Notes under the pieces: model-generated | Told to the model about the DNA's origin: nothing | The model's input: the letters and a program-made list of their open reading frames with translations, nothing else | Database searches by the model: none | Position numbers and translations under genes: made by a program | Source of the DNA: SZUA-309 sp050185825 | GTDB lineage: Bacteria; Pseudomonadota; Gammaproteobacteria; Pseudomonadales; Azotimanducaceae | Length of the DNA: 64,000 bases | Direction of reading: 5' to 3' | NCBI GenBank assembly: GCA_050185825.1 | Contig: JBFWZA010000021.1 | Coordinates: 1-64,000, forward strand | Shown here: positions 1-8,250 of the stretch, piece after piece | How the letters are laid out: each line of letters opens with the position of its first letter | How positions within the stretch are numbered: the first letter of the stretch is position 1

Positions 1-355
1 CCGCGTGGTCGGGGCTCGACACCGAGACGTCCATGGCGTCGATGCGGTCTTCCATGACCTTCACCCGGGAACCGCCGAGCCCGTGAATGACCGGCCGCCC
101 GACGGCCGCGCCGAAGGACGCGGAGTGAACGCCGGGCTGGTTGATGAGGGTTTCGCCGAGAGTGCCGGAGAGGGCTTCGTGAAGATCGTCGCCGTCGAGC
201 AGGGTGGTTGGCTGGGCCAACCCCTCGCCGGAGAGCGGGTGGGCGCTGACCACCAGCTCCTCGATGATCGGAGCGTCGTCAGTCGTTGCTGCCGCGACCG
301 CGGCCGCCTGCAGGCTGCCCGCGACATACGCGAGCGTTAAAAAAGCTGCTTTCAT
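1..355 (-). CDS. TonB-dependent outer-membrane receptor, N-terminal part (ZnuD-like)
   Basis: Partial gene: the first 118 codons are present and the rest runs off the left edge. It opens with a signal-peptide-like stretch (MKAAFLTLAYVAG, then Ala-rich). A short segment with EELVVSAHPLSGEGLAQP follows, then a plug domain with LGETLINQPGVHSASFG, GRPVIHGLGGSRVKVMED and a closing SSPDHA. These are the landmarks of the plug of ZnuD-type metal-uptake receptors, which take zinc or another metal chelate across the outer membrane with TonB energy. The ATG at 355 is 72 bp downstream of a small secreted protein on the same strand, so the two may be one operon. No clear Zur box is visible upstream. Family call firm; substrate inferred. 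Confidence 0.85.
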   Translation of the reverse strand, partial: MKAAFLTLAYVAGSLQAAAVAAATTDDAPIIEELVVSAHPLSGEGLAQPTTLLDGDDLHEALSGTLGETLINQPGVHSASFGAAVGRPVIHGLGGSRVKVMEDRIDAMDVSVSSPDHA

Positions 356-427
356 GAGCTTGTATCCGTTTCGTCATCTGATGAGTGCGACCGCACGGAA
401 CCTGAGCGGTCAGTCGGGCTGTGACGA

Positions 428-709
428 TCAGCGGATCGGTGGGGCGCGGGGATGAATGTGCGGGCGCTCCGCCGGACGCATCGGCGGGAACGGCGCTTCG
501 AGGCGGATCGGCAGCGCAGGCTGAACGGGCACCGGTAGAACGGGCGCGTCCGGCAGGCTGGCGGTGGAGGTGGTGCAGGCGACGCAGGCCGTGTCCAGGG
601 TCGGACCATGGACGTGCACGGCGGCCATCGTCTGGGCGCACAACAGCAGCAGCGCGGCAATCAGCGCAAGCCTGCTGCAGGTCCGTCGTCGGTGTATCAC
701 GGTCGCCAT
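428..709 (-). CDS. small secreted His/Cys-containing protein, hypothetical
   Basis: Encodes 93 residues. A basic N terminus (MATVIHRRRTCSR) and a hydrophobic stretch (LALIAALLLLCAQTMA) form a signal peptide or anchor. The mature part carries HVHG, a CVAC pair and a Pro-rich tail ending in PHIHPRAPPIR. I do not recognise the family. Spaced His and Cys residues plus a position directly upstream of a metal-type TonB receptor suggest a periplasmic metal-related accessory, but this is inference. The ATG at 709 is chosen because the signal sequence begins there; the ribosome binding site is poor. A longer in-frame start at 775 would bury the signal peptide. Confidence 0.55.
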   Translation of the reverse strand: MATVIHRRRTCSRLALIAALLLLCAQTMAAVHVHGPTLDTACVACTTSTASLPDAPVLPVPVQPALPIRLEAPFPPMRPAERPHIHPRAPPIR

Positions 710-788
710 CCTGGCGGGGAGCCTACACGCTCGCCCGGGATCGCCGCAATCTCGACGCATTGTCGGCACGGACATTCGGCAGGGGTCG

Positions 789-818
789 TTGACTTTGGCT
801 CGGAGGCTGGCCTACTAC
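789..818 (+). promoter_or_regulatory. possible sigma-70 promoter for the DUF457-type gene
   Basis: TTGACT at 789-794 and TACTAC at 813-818 are separated by 18 bp and lie 27 bp before the ATG at 845. The -35 box matches the consensus at five of six bases and the -10 box is weaker. Seen by eye only, with no evidence of use. Confidence 0.35.
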
Positions 819-844
819 GCGCCGTTTCTCGGCGTCGGAATCTC

Positions 845-1858
845 ATGGATCCGGTAACCCAGGCAACGCTCGGCTCAGCGCTCTCCCAGACTGCGGCAGA
901 CGGTCGACGTCTGCGCGGCTACGCGCTGGCGGGCGCGTTCGCCGGCCTGGCTCCGGATGCGGACATTCTGATCCGCTCGGCGACCGACCCGCTTCTGTAC
1001 CTGGAATTCCACCGCCAGTTCAGCCACTCGCTGATCTTCATTCCCGTGGGCGCGGTGGTCTGCGCGCTGCTGCTGCACCCGTTCCTGAGAAGGAGGCTGC
1101 GTTTGCGGGAAACCGCACTGGCCTGCCTGCTCGGCTACGGTAGCCACGGTCTGCTGGACGCCTGCACGAGCTATGGCACTCAGCTCCTGTGGCCATTCTC
1201 GGACTTCCGGGTGGCCTGGAACTGGATTTCCGTGTTCGACCCGCTGTTCTCCGTGCCGCTGCTGGTGCTTGCCGTTCTGGGTGGGATCACCAGGCATCGC
1301 CGGTTCGCCGCCGCCGGGCTGGGGTGGGTGCTCGTCTACCTGGGGCTCGGCGCCGTGCAGCACGAGCGGGCGATGGCGGCGGCCCAGGCTCTGGCGGCGG
1401 AGCGCGGGCAGGTACCCACCCGACTGGTCGTGAAGCCGGGATTCGCCAACCTGCTGGTGTGGAAGTCCCTGTACGAAGCCGATGGCCACATCCACGTCGA
1501 CGGCATCCGGGCCGGCGTGCAGGTCGGCGTCTGCGAGGGGGATCGCGTCGAAGTGCTGGATCCTGCGCGGGACCTGACCTGGCTCGAGCCGAACAGCCAG
1601 CAGGCGCAGGATCTGGATCGTTTCGCCTGGTACTCGGACGGCTGGCTGGCGCTGGATCCGGAGACGCCCTTCTACGTGGTGGACGTGCGCTATGCAGCGC
1701 TCCCCAACCGGATCGATGCGCTCTGGGGGCTGGTGCTCGATCCGCAGGCGGACACTCAGGCGCACGCTGCCTGGCGCATCATTCCCTCGCGACGCGCGGA
1801 GGATCTGGATCAGCTGCTGAACCTGCTCGCCGGTCACGGCTGCCGGGTGGCGCGGTAA
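845..1858 (+). CDS. inner-membrane metal-dependent hydrolase (YdjM/DUF457-like)
   Basis: Encodes 337 residues. The N-terminal half has several membrane segments and the signature of the LexA-binding, inner-membrane-associated hydrolase family: APDAD at about residues 30-35, HRQFSHS shortly after, and GSHGLLDACTSYG. The clustered His and Asp residues are thought to bind metal. The C-terminal 150 residues are soluble (VVKPGFANLLVWKSLYEADG onward), an arrangement common in this family. No substrate is known. The start is the ATG at 845, placing the PDAD motif near the N terminus as usual; upstream in-frame codons would add an unrelated Arg/Gly-rich tail. It is followed 9 bp later by the rhomboid gene, so the two are probably cotranscribed. 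Confidence 0.8.
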   Translation: MDPVTQATLGSALSQTAADGRRLRGYALAGAFAGLAPDADILIRSATDPLLYLEFHRQFSHSLIFIPVGAVVCALLLHPFLRRRLRLRETALACLLGYGSHGLLDACTSYGTQLLWPFSDFRVAWNWISVFDPLFSVPLLVLAVLGGITRHRRFAAAGLGWVLVYLGLGAVQHERAMAAAQALAAERGQVPTRLVVKPGFANLLVWKSLYEADGHIHVDGIRAGVQVGVCEGDRVEVLDPARDLTWLEPNSQQAQDLDRFAWYSDGWLALDPETPFYVVDVRYAALPNRIDALWGLVLDPQADTQAHAAWRIIPSRRAEDLDQLLNLLAGHGCRVAR

Positions 1859-1867
1859 GATCGGACG

Positions 1868-2764
1868 ATGACCGACGCAACGGACACAGCGCGCTGGCGC
1901 TCCATCCGGCGGGGAGCCAACCGTCGATCGCTGATGGAGGCGAGTCTGGTGCTCACCGCCGTGGACGTGGAGCACGTGCTGGTCGAGGAGACGGACGACT
2001 GGTGCCTGAAGGTGCCCGACGAGCGCGCGCCCGAAGCCATCGCTCATCTGGAGCGCTACCGGCTGGAGAACCAGCCGCTGCCACCGCCACCACCGCCGGA
2101 GGAGTTCGACAGCGGCGTGGTGGGCGTGCTCGGATTTCTGCTCGTCATCTGGTCGGTGCCGTTTTTTCAGAACCTGGGCCTCGGCGACTGGGACTGGCTC
2201 ACCGCCGGCCGCATCGAGGCCGGTGCCGTCAAGGACGGAGCCTGGTGGCGAACCGTCACGGCGCTCACGCTGCACGCGGATCTCGGCCACATCCTCGGCA
2301 ACTCCGCCTTCGGCGCGCTGTTCGGCCTCTTCGCCGGGCGCTTCATGGGCTCCGGCCTCGCCTGGCTCCTGATCCTGCTCGGCGGCGCGCTCGGCAACGG
2401 CGTGGCGGCCTGGATGCGGCCAGACGACTTCCGTGCCATCGGTGCCAGCACGGCAACGTTTGCCGCCCTGTCACTGTCGAGCGCCTTCGTCTGGCGCAAG
2501 GGTTACTTCAGCGGCCGGGGCTGGAAGCGCGCGTTCGCGCCGATCTTTGCGGCGGTGGCGCTGCTGTCCTTCACCGGCGCGGGGGGCGAGGACACGGACG
2601 TGCTCGCCCACGTCACGGGGTTCATCGCCGGACTGCTCCTCGGGCTGTGGGCGGCCGAGTGGCCGATCCGGCGCCTGGGCAGGATCGGCCAGAAACTCTG
2701 CGGCGCGACGGCGCTGCTGCTCATCGTGCTGGCCTGGCTCCGGGCCGGCACGGCTTACGGCTGA
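1868..2764 (+). CDS. rhomboid-family intramembrane serine protease
   Basis: Encodes 298 residues. Residues 1-75 form a cytosolic domain resembling the DUF2007 fold, ending in a proline run. About six membrane helices follow. Rhomboid landmarks are WWRTVTALTLHADLGHILGN (L1 loop and HxxxN helix), the nucleophile in GASTATF (Ser194) and the base in LAHVTGFIAG (His248). The catalytic pair is therefore present and the protein should cleave membrane-embedded substrates. The physiological target is unknown. Its last 10 bp overlap the end of the convergent amidase gene. Confidence 0.88.
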   Translation: MTDATDTARWRSIRRGANRRSLMEASLVLTAVDVEHVLVEETDDWCLKVPDERAPEAIAHLERYRLENQPLPPPPPPEEFDSGVVGVLGFLLVIWSVPFFQNLGLGDWDWLTAGRIEAGAVKDGAWWRTVTALTLHADLGHILGNSAFGALFGLFAGRFMGSGLAWLLILLGGALGNGVAAWMRPDDFRAIGASTATFAALSLSSAFVWRKGYFSGRGWKRAFAPIFAAVALLSFTGAGGEDTDVLAHVTGFIAGLLLGLWAAEWPIRRLGRIGQKLCGATALLLIVLAWLRAGTAYG

Positions 2765-4329
2765 TCCGCGGGCAGCTCCGGAAATCCTGACGGCGGCCGG
2801 CGGTGTCCGGTTGCCTGCTCGTAGGCGAAGGCGATGCCGATGATGAGCCCTTCGGAGTAGGGTCGGCCGAGAATCTGCAGGCCGGCGGGCAGCCCGTCGC
2901 GGGTGAAGCCCATGGGTACGGTGGCGGCCGGCAGACCGGTTGCGGGAGCGATGAGCTGGCTGTTGTCGCCCCGGTAGCCGCCGACCGGGTCCGCCAGGCT
3001 CGCCGGCGGGTTCGTCCAGCTCGGGTAGATCACGACGTCGACCTCTGCCCTGTCCATTGCGGCCAGGGTGTCCGCCAGATACTGCTGACGACCTGCGTGT
3101 GCCTGGTAATCCGGGCAGGGCGGCTCCCAGGACGACGGGTGAACGTCCGCCGGGTAACCGGCAAAGAAAGAGAGCCGGTCGGCGATGTAGGGGGAGAAGG
3201 CGCCACGCTCGCGGACGGCCATCACGTCCCGGATCGGCGCGCCGGGCCCGAGGGAGTCGAGATAACGGGCCATGTCGTAGCGGAAGCGCGGGCAGAAGTT
3301 GCTGGCGTCGAGATGCGCCTGGAGGTTTTCGATGCTGAAGGGGTCGTGGATGACCGCGCCGGCCGTCTCGAGGTCGACGAGCGCCTGCTCGAAGATCGCG
3401 GTGATTTCCGGATCAGCGTCCTCCGTGTTCACGAGCGCCCGCAGCACGCCGAGCCGTGCGTCCCTTAGCGCTCCGGTATCCAGAAAGGCGGTGTAGTTCT
3501 CGGCTGGCCGGTCGCGAATCGCCTCCGTATATGGATCTGCCGGGTCGAAGCCGGCGATCGCGGTGAGCACCCGGGCGCCGTCGGTGACCGTGCGGGTCAT
3601 GGGTCCCGCCACGTCTCGGTCGAAGGCCAGCGGGATGACGCCGTCGCGGCTGGTGAGGCCGAGGGTGGATCGGATGCCGAAGAGGGCGAGGTGCGACGAA
3701 GGCCCGCGGATGGAGTTGCCGGTGTCCGAGCCCATGCCGATGACGCCGAAGCTCGCGGCAACGGCGGAAGCGGTGCCGCCGCTGGAGCCTGCCGGCACCC
3801 GGTCGCGAGCGTAGGCGTTGGCCGTTGTGCCGTAGGAGGAGCTGACGGTCTGGCGCGGGCTGAAGGCCCACTCCGCCATGTTGGTCTTGGCGATGATGAT
3901 GGCGTCGTGTTCTCTGAGCCGGCGGACCATGAAGGCATCGTCCGGCGGGATAGAGGACTTCAGCGCGATGGAGCCGCCGCTCGTCGGCAGGTCCGCGGTG
4001 TCGAAGTTGTCCTTCAGCAGCACGGGCGCGCAGAAGAGGCTGCCGGGGACCCCGCCGTCGGCGAGCTTGTCGTCCAGGCGCCGGGCTTCGGCGAGGGCGG
4101 CAGGATTCGTGAAGATCACCGCGTTCAGACCGGCGGGTTGATCGTAGGCTTCGATGCGCCGCAGATAGCCACGCACCACCTCCTCGCAGCGGATGCGGCC
4201 GGCGAGGATGGCGCTCTGCACGTCGTCGAGCGTCGCTTCCACGAAGCGGAACGGCTCCGCTGCCTCCTGCCGGCACGCGGTCAGCAGAATCAGCAGGCAG
4301 ACCGTCCAGGTTTTCCCGGCCGGCCTCAC
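2755..4329 (-). CDS. amidase-signature family hydrolase, predicted lipoprotein
   Basis: Encodes 524 residues from a GTG at 4329 that overlaps the stop codon of the upstream MaoC-like gene (GTGA arrangement, translational coupling). The N terminus MRPAGKTWTVCLLILLTAC is a lipoprotein signal with lipobox LTAC, so the enzyme is likely exported and lipid-anchored. The amidase Ser-cisSer-Lys triad is visible: Lys in PVLLKDN, cis-Ser in GSSGGTASA and nucleophile Ser in GSDTGNSIRGPSS. Where most relatives have GG in that last motif this protein has GN, while the nucleophile is kept. It hydrolyses an amide or related bond; the substrate is unknown. Confidence 0.85.
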   Translation of the reverse strand: MRPAGKTWTVCLLILLTACRQEAAEPFRFVEATLDDVQSAILAGRIRCEEVVRGYLRRIEAYDQPAGLNAVIFTNPAALAEARRLDDKLADGGVPGSLFCAPVLLKDNFDTADLPTSGGSIALKSSIPPDDAFMVRRLREHDAIIIAKTNMAEWAFSPRQTVSSSYGTTANAYARDRVPAGSSGGTASAVAASFGVIGMGSDTGNSIRGPSSHLALFGIRSTLGLTSRDGVIPLAFDRDVAGPMTRTVTDGARVLTAIAGFDPADPYTEAIRDRPAENYTAFLDTGALRDARLGVLRALVNTEDADPEITAIFEQALVDLETAGAVIHDPFSIENLQAHLDASNFCPRFRYDMARYLDSLGPGAPIRDVMAVRERGAFSPYIADRLSFFAGYPADVHPSSWEPPCPDYQAHAGRQQYLADTLAAMDRAEVDVVIYPSWTNPPASLADPVGGYRGDNSQLIAPATGLPAATVPMGFTRDGLPAGLQILGRPYSEGLIIGIAFAYEQATGHRRPPSGFPELPADQP

Positions 4330-4799
4330 TCCCCGACCCGGACGTAAGCCAGCCACTCGGCCACCGCGGCAGGCGCGATGTCGTCGCCTTCGATCTCGAT
4401 GGAGACGTCCAGGTGCACGAGCATACCGTGCGGCCCCTTGGGTTCGATCCGGTTGAGCTCGAAGCGCCCGCGGATGCGGCCGTCCACCCGCACGGGCTGC
4501 ACGATGCGGACGCGATCGAAGCCGTAGTTCTGGCGATAGATGATGCCCGGAATGGGAATCTCCACCGCGGCGACCATGTCGGTCAGGCACGCGAGCACCA
4601 GGAATGACTGGGCAATGGTGCAGCCGAATGGCGACTCGGAGGCCGTGCGCGCGGGATCCGTGTGCATCCAGCTGTCGTCGCCGGTGGTGCGGGCGTGGTC
4701 GTCGATCTTCCGCTGGTCGATGAGGATCCAGTCGGAGAGACCGACCTCGTGTCCGAACAGATGGTGGACCTCGGCGATGATGTCGGTAACTCTGCTCAT
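4326..4799 (-). CDS. MaoC-like (NodN-type) dehydratase
   Basis: Encodes 157 residues of single hot-dog fold. It opens with SDWILIDQRKIDDHARTTGD and continues with DSWMHTDP, matching the hydratase-2 active-site region (Asp/His pair) of MaoC and NodN proteins. Such proteins hydrate or dehydrate enoyl-CoA thioesters. It is the first gene of a pair with the amidase, whose GTG start overlaps its stop codon. The ATG at 4799 lies 14 bp past the stop of the symporter large subunit on the same strand, so all may belong to one long minus-strand transcript. Substrate unknown. Confidence 0.82.
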   Translation of the reverse strand: MSRVTDIIAEVHHLFGHEVGLSDWILIDQRKIDDHARTTGDDSWMHTDPARTASESPFGCTIAQSFLVLACLTDMVAAVEIPIPGIIYRQNYGFDRVRIVQPVRVDGRIRGRFELNRIEPKGPHGMLVHLDVSIEIEGDDIAPAAVAEWLAYVRVGE

Positions 4800-4813
4800 G
4801 GGACCTCCGTCGG

Positions 4814-6589
4814 TCAGTGGGCCTGCGGGGTGCCGGAGCCCCGGGGTATGCGGATGCTGTGCACGAGGTTCCGCACGTGGTCAGGCACCGGCGCGCCGAA
4901 CCGGCTCACCACCAGCGCGGTGGCGAAATTCAGCAGCGCGCCGACCGAGCCTATGCCTTCGGGAGAGATGCCGAGCCACCAGTGTGCTTCGGTATTCAGC
5001 TCCGGTGCCATGAATTTGAAGTAGACGATGTAGCCGAAGGTGAACCCGAGCCCGGCCAGCATGCCGGCAATGGCACCTTCCCGGTTCATGGAGAGCGAGA
5101 AGATGCCCATGAGGATGGCGGGGAAGAGCGAGGCTGCCGCCAGGCCGAAGGCGAACGCCACCACCTGGGCCACGAATCCGGGCGGGTTGATGCCGAGGTA
5201 TCCGGCCACGGCGATGGCCAGTGCGGCCGCGATGCGGGCGTAGAGAAGCTCCTGACGGTCGGAGATGCCGCGGGCCAGGGTCTTCTTGATCAGGTCGTGA
5301 GACACCGACGTGGAAATCACGAGCAGCAGACCCGCGGCGGTGGAGAGCGCGGCGGCCAGGCCGCCGGCAGCGACCAGCGCGATGACCCACGGCGGCAGGC
5401 CGGCGATCTCGGGGTTGGCCAGGACCATGATGTCCCGGTCCACGTAGACCTCGTTTGCGGAGTCCGTCGGCCTGTTTGTCAGAAGCCGCTCGCCGGCCGT
5501 TCCCCGCTCGCCGGAGAAGGCGGGTGCGCCTTCGAACGGCGTCCCCGGCGCGTAGCGGATCGTCCCGTCGGCGTTCTTGTCCAGCCAGCCGATCAGGCCG
5601 ACGTTCTCCCAGCTCCGGAACCAGGGTGCGACCTCCATGTAGGCGGTGTCGTTGACGGTCTCGATGAAGTTCAGCCTCGCAAAGGCGCCGACGGCGGGCG
5701 CGGTGGTGTAGAGCAGGGCGATGAACAGCAGCGCATAGCCGGCGGACTTTCTGGCGTCGGAAACCTTCGGCACCGTGAAGAAGCGCACGATCACGTGGGG
5801 CAGGCCGGCGGTGCCGATCATGAGCGCCAGGGTGATGGCGAAGACGTCCGTCGTACTCTTTGCGCCTTCGGTGTAGGGGCCGAAGCCCAACTCAACGAGC
5901 GTCCGGTCGAGCTTCTCCAGCACGGAGAACCCGGAGCCGTCGCTGACCGTAGCGCCGAGCCCGAGCTGGGGGACCGGATTGCCCGTGATCATGAGGGAGA
6001 TGAAGATGGCGGGCACCAGGTAGGCGAATATGAGCACGCAGTACTGGGCGACCTGGGTGTAGGTGATGCCCTTCATGCCGCCGAGCACGGCATACATGAA
6101 CACCACCGCCATGCCGATCACCACGCCCGTGGTGATGTCCACGTCGAGGAACTGGGAGAAGACGATGCCGACGCCGCGCATCTGGCCCGCGACGTAGGTG
6201 AAGGAGACCACGATCAGGCAGATCACCGCCACCACGCGGGCCGCGTGGGAGTAATAGCGGCTGCCGATGAAGTCCGGCACGGTGAACTCGCCGAACTTCC
6301 TGAGGTAGGGCGCCAGCAGCAGCGCCAGCACCACGTAGCCGCCCGTCCAGCCCATGAGGTAGACCGTGCCGTCGTAGCCCATGAAGGCGATGATGCCGGC
6401 CATGGAGATGAAGGAGGCGGCGCTCATCCAGTCCGCGGCGGTGGCCATGCCGTTGGCGATGGGGTGCACGTGCCCGCCGGCCACGTAGAACTCGCGCGTC
6501 GACGCGGCGCGGGACCAGATGGCGATGCCGATATAGAGGGCGAAGCTCGCGCCGACGAAGAGGTAAGTGAGCAGCTTGACGTCGTTCAT
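4814..6589 (-). CDS. sodium:solute symporter, large subunit (VC_2705/ActP-like)
   Basis: Encodes 591 residues with about 13 membrane helices. Family features are REFYVAGGHVHPIANGMATAA in the first loop, TVPDFIGSRYYS and GGMKGITYTQVAQY. It belongs to the solute:sodium symporter superfamily, closest to the acetate/carboxylate branch that works with a small DUF4212 partner, encoded just upstream. An extramembrane loop at about residues 310-395 holds an EF-hand-like Ca-binding loop, DKNADGTI starting at Asp337. The cargo is probably a short-chain carboxylate, by inference. The ATG at 6589 is 15 bp past the small-subunit stop. Confidence 0.88.
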   Translation of the reverse strand: MNDVKLLTYLFVGASFALYIGIAIWSRAASTREFYVAGGHVHPIANGMATAADWMSAASFISMAGIIAFMGYDGTVYLMGWTGGYVVLALLLAPYLRKFGEFTVPDFIGSRYYSHAARVVAVICLIVVSFTYVAGQMRGVGIVFSQFLDVDITTGVVIGMAVVFMYAVLGGMKGITYTQVAQYCVLIFAYLVPAIFISLMITGNPVPQLGLGATVSDGSGFSVLEKLDRTLVELGFGPYTEGAKSTTDVFAITLALMIGTAGLPHVIVRFFTVPKVSDARKSAGYALLFIALLYTTAPAVGAFARLNFIETVNDTAYMEVAPWFRSWENVGLIGWLDKNADGTIRYAPGTPFEGAPAFSGERGTAGERLLTNRPTDSANEVYVDRDIMVLANPEIAGLPPWVIALVAAGGLAAALSTAAGLLLVISTSVSHDLIKKTLARGISDRQELLYARIAAALAIAVAGYLGINPPGFVAQVVAFAFGLAAASLFPAILMGIFSLSMNREGAIAGMLAGLGFTFGYIVYFKFMAPELNTEAHWWLGISPEGIGSVGALLNFATALVVSRFGAPVPDHVRNLVHSIRIPRGSGTPQAH

Positions 6590-6604
6590 GAAGGGATGCG
6601 GACC

Positions 6605-6916
6605 TCAGTCGTCCTCGTGGACGTCGTACCGGCGGTCCAGGCGTTTCATGGCCCGGGCGTAGACGAAGATCAGCACGATGAAGACGTAGATCGATCCCTG
6701 CTGCGCCCACCAGAATCCGAGCTTGAAGCCGAACAGGGGAATCCGGTTCAGCGGCTCGACCAGCAGGATGCCGAAGCCGAAGGACACCAGAAACCAGATG
6801 CCGAGGAGCAGCGCGCCGAGCTTCAGATTGGCGCGCCAGTAGGCCTGTCTGTCCGTGTTCTGGCGGCTCTCGTTGTTGTTCTCGTTTTCGTTCTCGTTGT
6901 TGTTCTGTTCCGTCAC
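6605..6916 (-). CDS. symporter small subunit (DUF4212)
   Basis: Encodes 103 residues from a GTG at 6916. An Asn/Glu low-complexity tract (NNNENENENNNE) precedes the DUF4212 core: RQAYWRANLKL, two membrane helices (LLLGIWFLVSFGFGILLVEPL and GSIYVFIVLIFVYARAMKRLD) and a charged tail. DUF4212 proteins are obligate small partners of VC_2705-type sodium symporters, and the large subunit follows 15 bp on. An in-frame ATG at 6961 would add 15 residues but has no ribosome binding site; the GTG has GGAG 11 bp before it. The start is therefore uncertain. The gene diverges from the glyoxalase-like gene at 6992. Confidence 0.8.
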   Translation of the reverse strand: MTEQNNNENENENNNESRQNTDRQAYWRANLKLGALLLGIWFLVSFGFGILLVEPLNRIPLFGFKLGFWWAQQGSIYVFIVLIFVYARAMKRLDRRYDVHEDD

Positions 6917-6991
6917 GGCTAACCGCGCTCCGTTTTCCACGGGAGGCGGTTCAATATACATTGTGGCCGGCGAAGAAACAGGGGCTGCACC

Positions 6992-7648
6992 GTGGCGACC
7001 ATCGAGCTCGATCATCTGATGTGGGGTGCACCCAGCCTCGCCTGTGGGATGGAGGAAGCCCGTCGTCTGTTCGGCGCCGCACCGGCACCCGGCGGCGTGC
7101 ATCCCGGGCTCGGGACGCAGAACGCCCTGCTCTCGCTCGGCGAGCAGGTTTATCTGGAAGTGATCGCACCGGACCCGGCGCAGAAACTCGACGGCACGCT
7201 CGGTGCGAAGCTCGCGACGATGCGCACTCCCGGTCTCATCACCTGGGCGGCCGCCACCACCGATCTGGAGACGGTGGCGGCGCGGGCCGCGGCGGCATCA
7301 CTGCGGGTGCGGGGTCCGGTTCCCACGCAACGGCAGGCGCCGGATGGCAGCGTGCTGCGCTGGCGGCTGCTGTTTCTCGGCGGCCATGACTTCGGCAGCC
7401 TGGTGCCGTTTTTCATCGACTGGCAGGACACGCCGCATCCGGCTCGGACCAATCCGCCGGGCGGTCGGTTCGAACGCCTCGAGGTCCGCTCACCGAGAGC
7501 CGAGGCGCTGAGCGATCTGTATGCGAGGCTCGGTCTGTCGCTGGTGGCGCGCCCGGCAGACGAGCCAGGGCTCACCGCGAGCATCGACACCGCAAACGGC
7601 GAGGTCCGCCTGCTCAGCGCCGATGGCACGGATGGATGGTCGCTGTGA
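6992..7648 (+). CDS. glyoxalase-like (VOC superfamily) protein
   Basis: Encodes 218 residues from a GTG preceded by AGGGG seven bases upstream. The start MATIELDHLMWGAPSLACGMEE and QVYLEVIAPDPAQ resemble the glyoxalase_3-like branch of the vicinal oxygen chelate superfamily. His in LDHL and Glu in YLEVI are the usual first-module metal ligands; a second weaker module begins near RFERLEVRSP. Function unknown: members include isomerases, hydrolases and dioxygenases. It overlaps the next gene by 4 bp (GTGA). Confidence 0.75.
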   Translation: MATIELDHLMWGAPSLACGMEEARRLFGAAPAPGGVHPGLGTQNALLSLGEQVYLEVIAPDPAQKLDGTLGAKLATMRTPGLITWAAATTDLETVAARAAAASLRVRGPVPTQRQAPDGSVLRWRLLFLGGHDFGSLVPFFIDWQDTPHPARTNPPGGRFERLEVRSPRAEALSDLYARLGLSLVARPADEPGLTASIDTANGEVRLLSADGTDGWSL

Positions 7649-8250
7649 GCCGGCTTGTGCTCAGCGCCCTCGCCCTGTCGGGCATCGTGCTGTTGTCCGG
7701 TCGCGCGGCGGCGGACGACGGCGCCTATCTCGAGTCGCTGGCCGCCTTCCGCGACTTCACGGACTACCGTTTCCGCGACCAGATCCTCTCGCCGCTGCCC
7801 GAAGCCGACCGGCTGACGTTCGCGGGGCTCCACTACTACGATCCGGACCCCGCCCTGGTGCTGCGCGCGCGTTTCGAGCCGGCGCGTGACACCAGCACCT
7901 TCGCCATGCCGACCTATGATCGGCGCACGCTCAGTTATGCCCACTACGGCACCCTGGAAGGGGTGCTCGACGGTCGCGTCATCCGGCTGAAGGCGTTCCA
8001 ACGTGCCGATGCCGAGTCGCTGCGTCACGTTCTGCTGGTACCGTTCCGCGATGCGACCAACGGTGCGGAAACCTATGCCGGCGGGCGCTATATCGAGATC
8101 GACCTGCCGCTGCCCGCGGCGCCGGTGCTGGACTTCAACCGGGCGATGAACCCGCTCTGTGCCTACGACGCGAGCTACGCGTGCCCCATCCCGCCGCCGG
8201 AAAACCGTCTGCCGCTGCCGATCAGGGCCGGGGAAAAGATCTACCGTTGA
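7645..8250 (+). CDS. DUF1684 family exported protein
   Basis: Encodes 201 residues. The GTG at 7645 overlaps the previous stop codon; an ATG nine bases earlier is also possible. The N terminus (SRLVLSALALSGIVLLSGRAAA) is a signal peptide. The body has DUF1684 landmarks: an N-terminal FRDFTDYRFRDQILSPL helix, AGLHYYDPD, VPFRDATNGAETYAGGRYIEIDLP and FNRAMNPLCAYDASYACPIPPPENRLPLPI. The family is widespread in bacteria and has no settled function. It overlaps the MFS gene by 4 bp (TTGA), so three genes from 6992 form a tightly coupled operon. Confidence 0.82.
   Translation: MSRLVLSALALSGIVLLSGRAAADDGAYLESLAAFRDFTDYRFRDQILSPLPEADRLTFAGLHYYDPDPALVLRARFEPARDTSTFAMPTYDRRTLSYAHYGTLEGVLDGRVIRLKAFQRADAESLRHVLLVPFRDATNGAETYAGGRYIEIDLPLPAAPVLDFNRAMNPLCAYDASYACPIPPPENRLPLPIRAGEKIYR

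Noticed and set aside
4817..6922. 701-codon open frame opposite the symporter genes
   Set aside because: Low-complexity His/Gly/Glu/Arg-rich protein with no motifs; it is the antisense shadow of two clear membrane-protein genes in GC-rich DNA.
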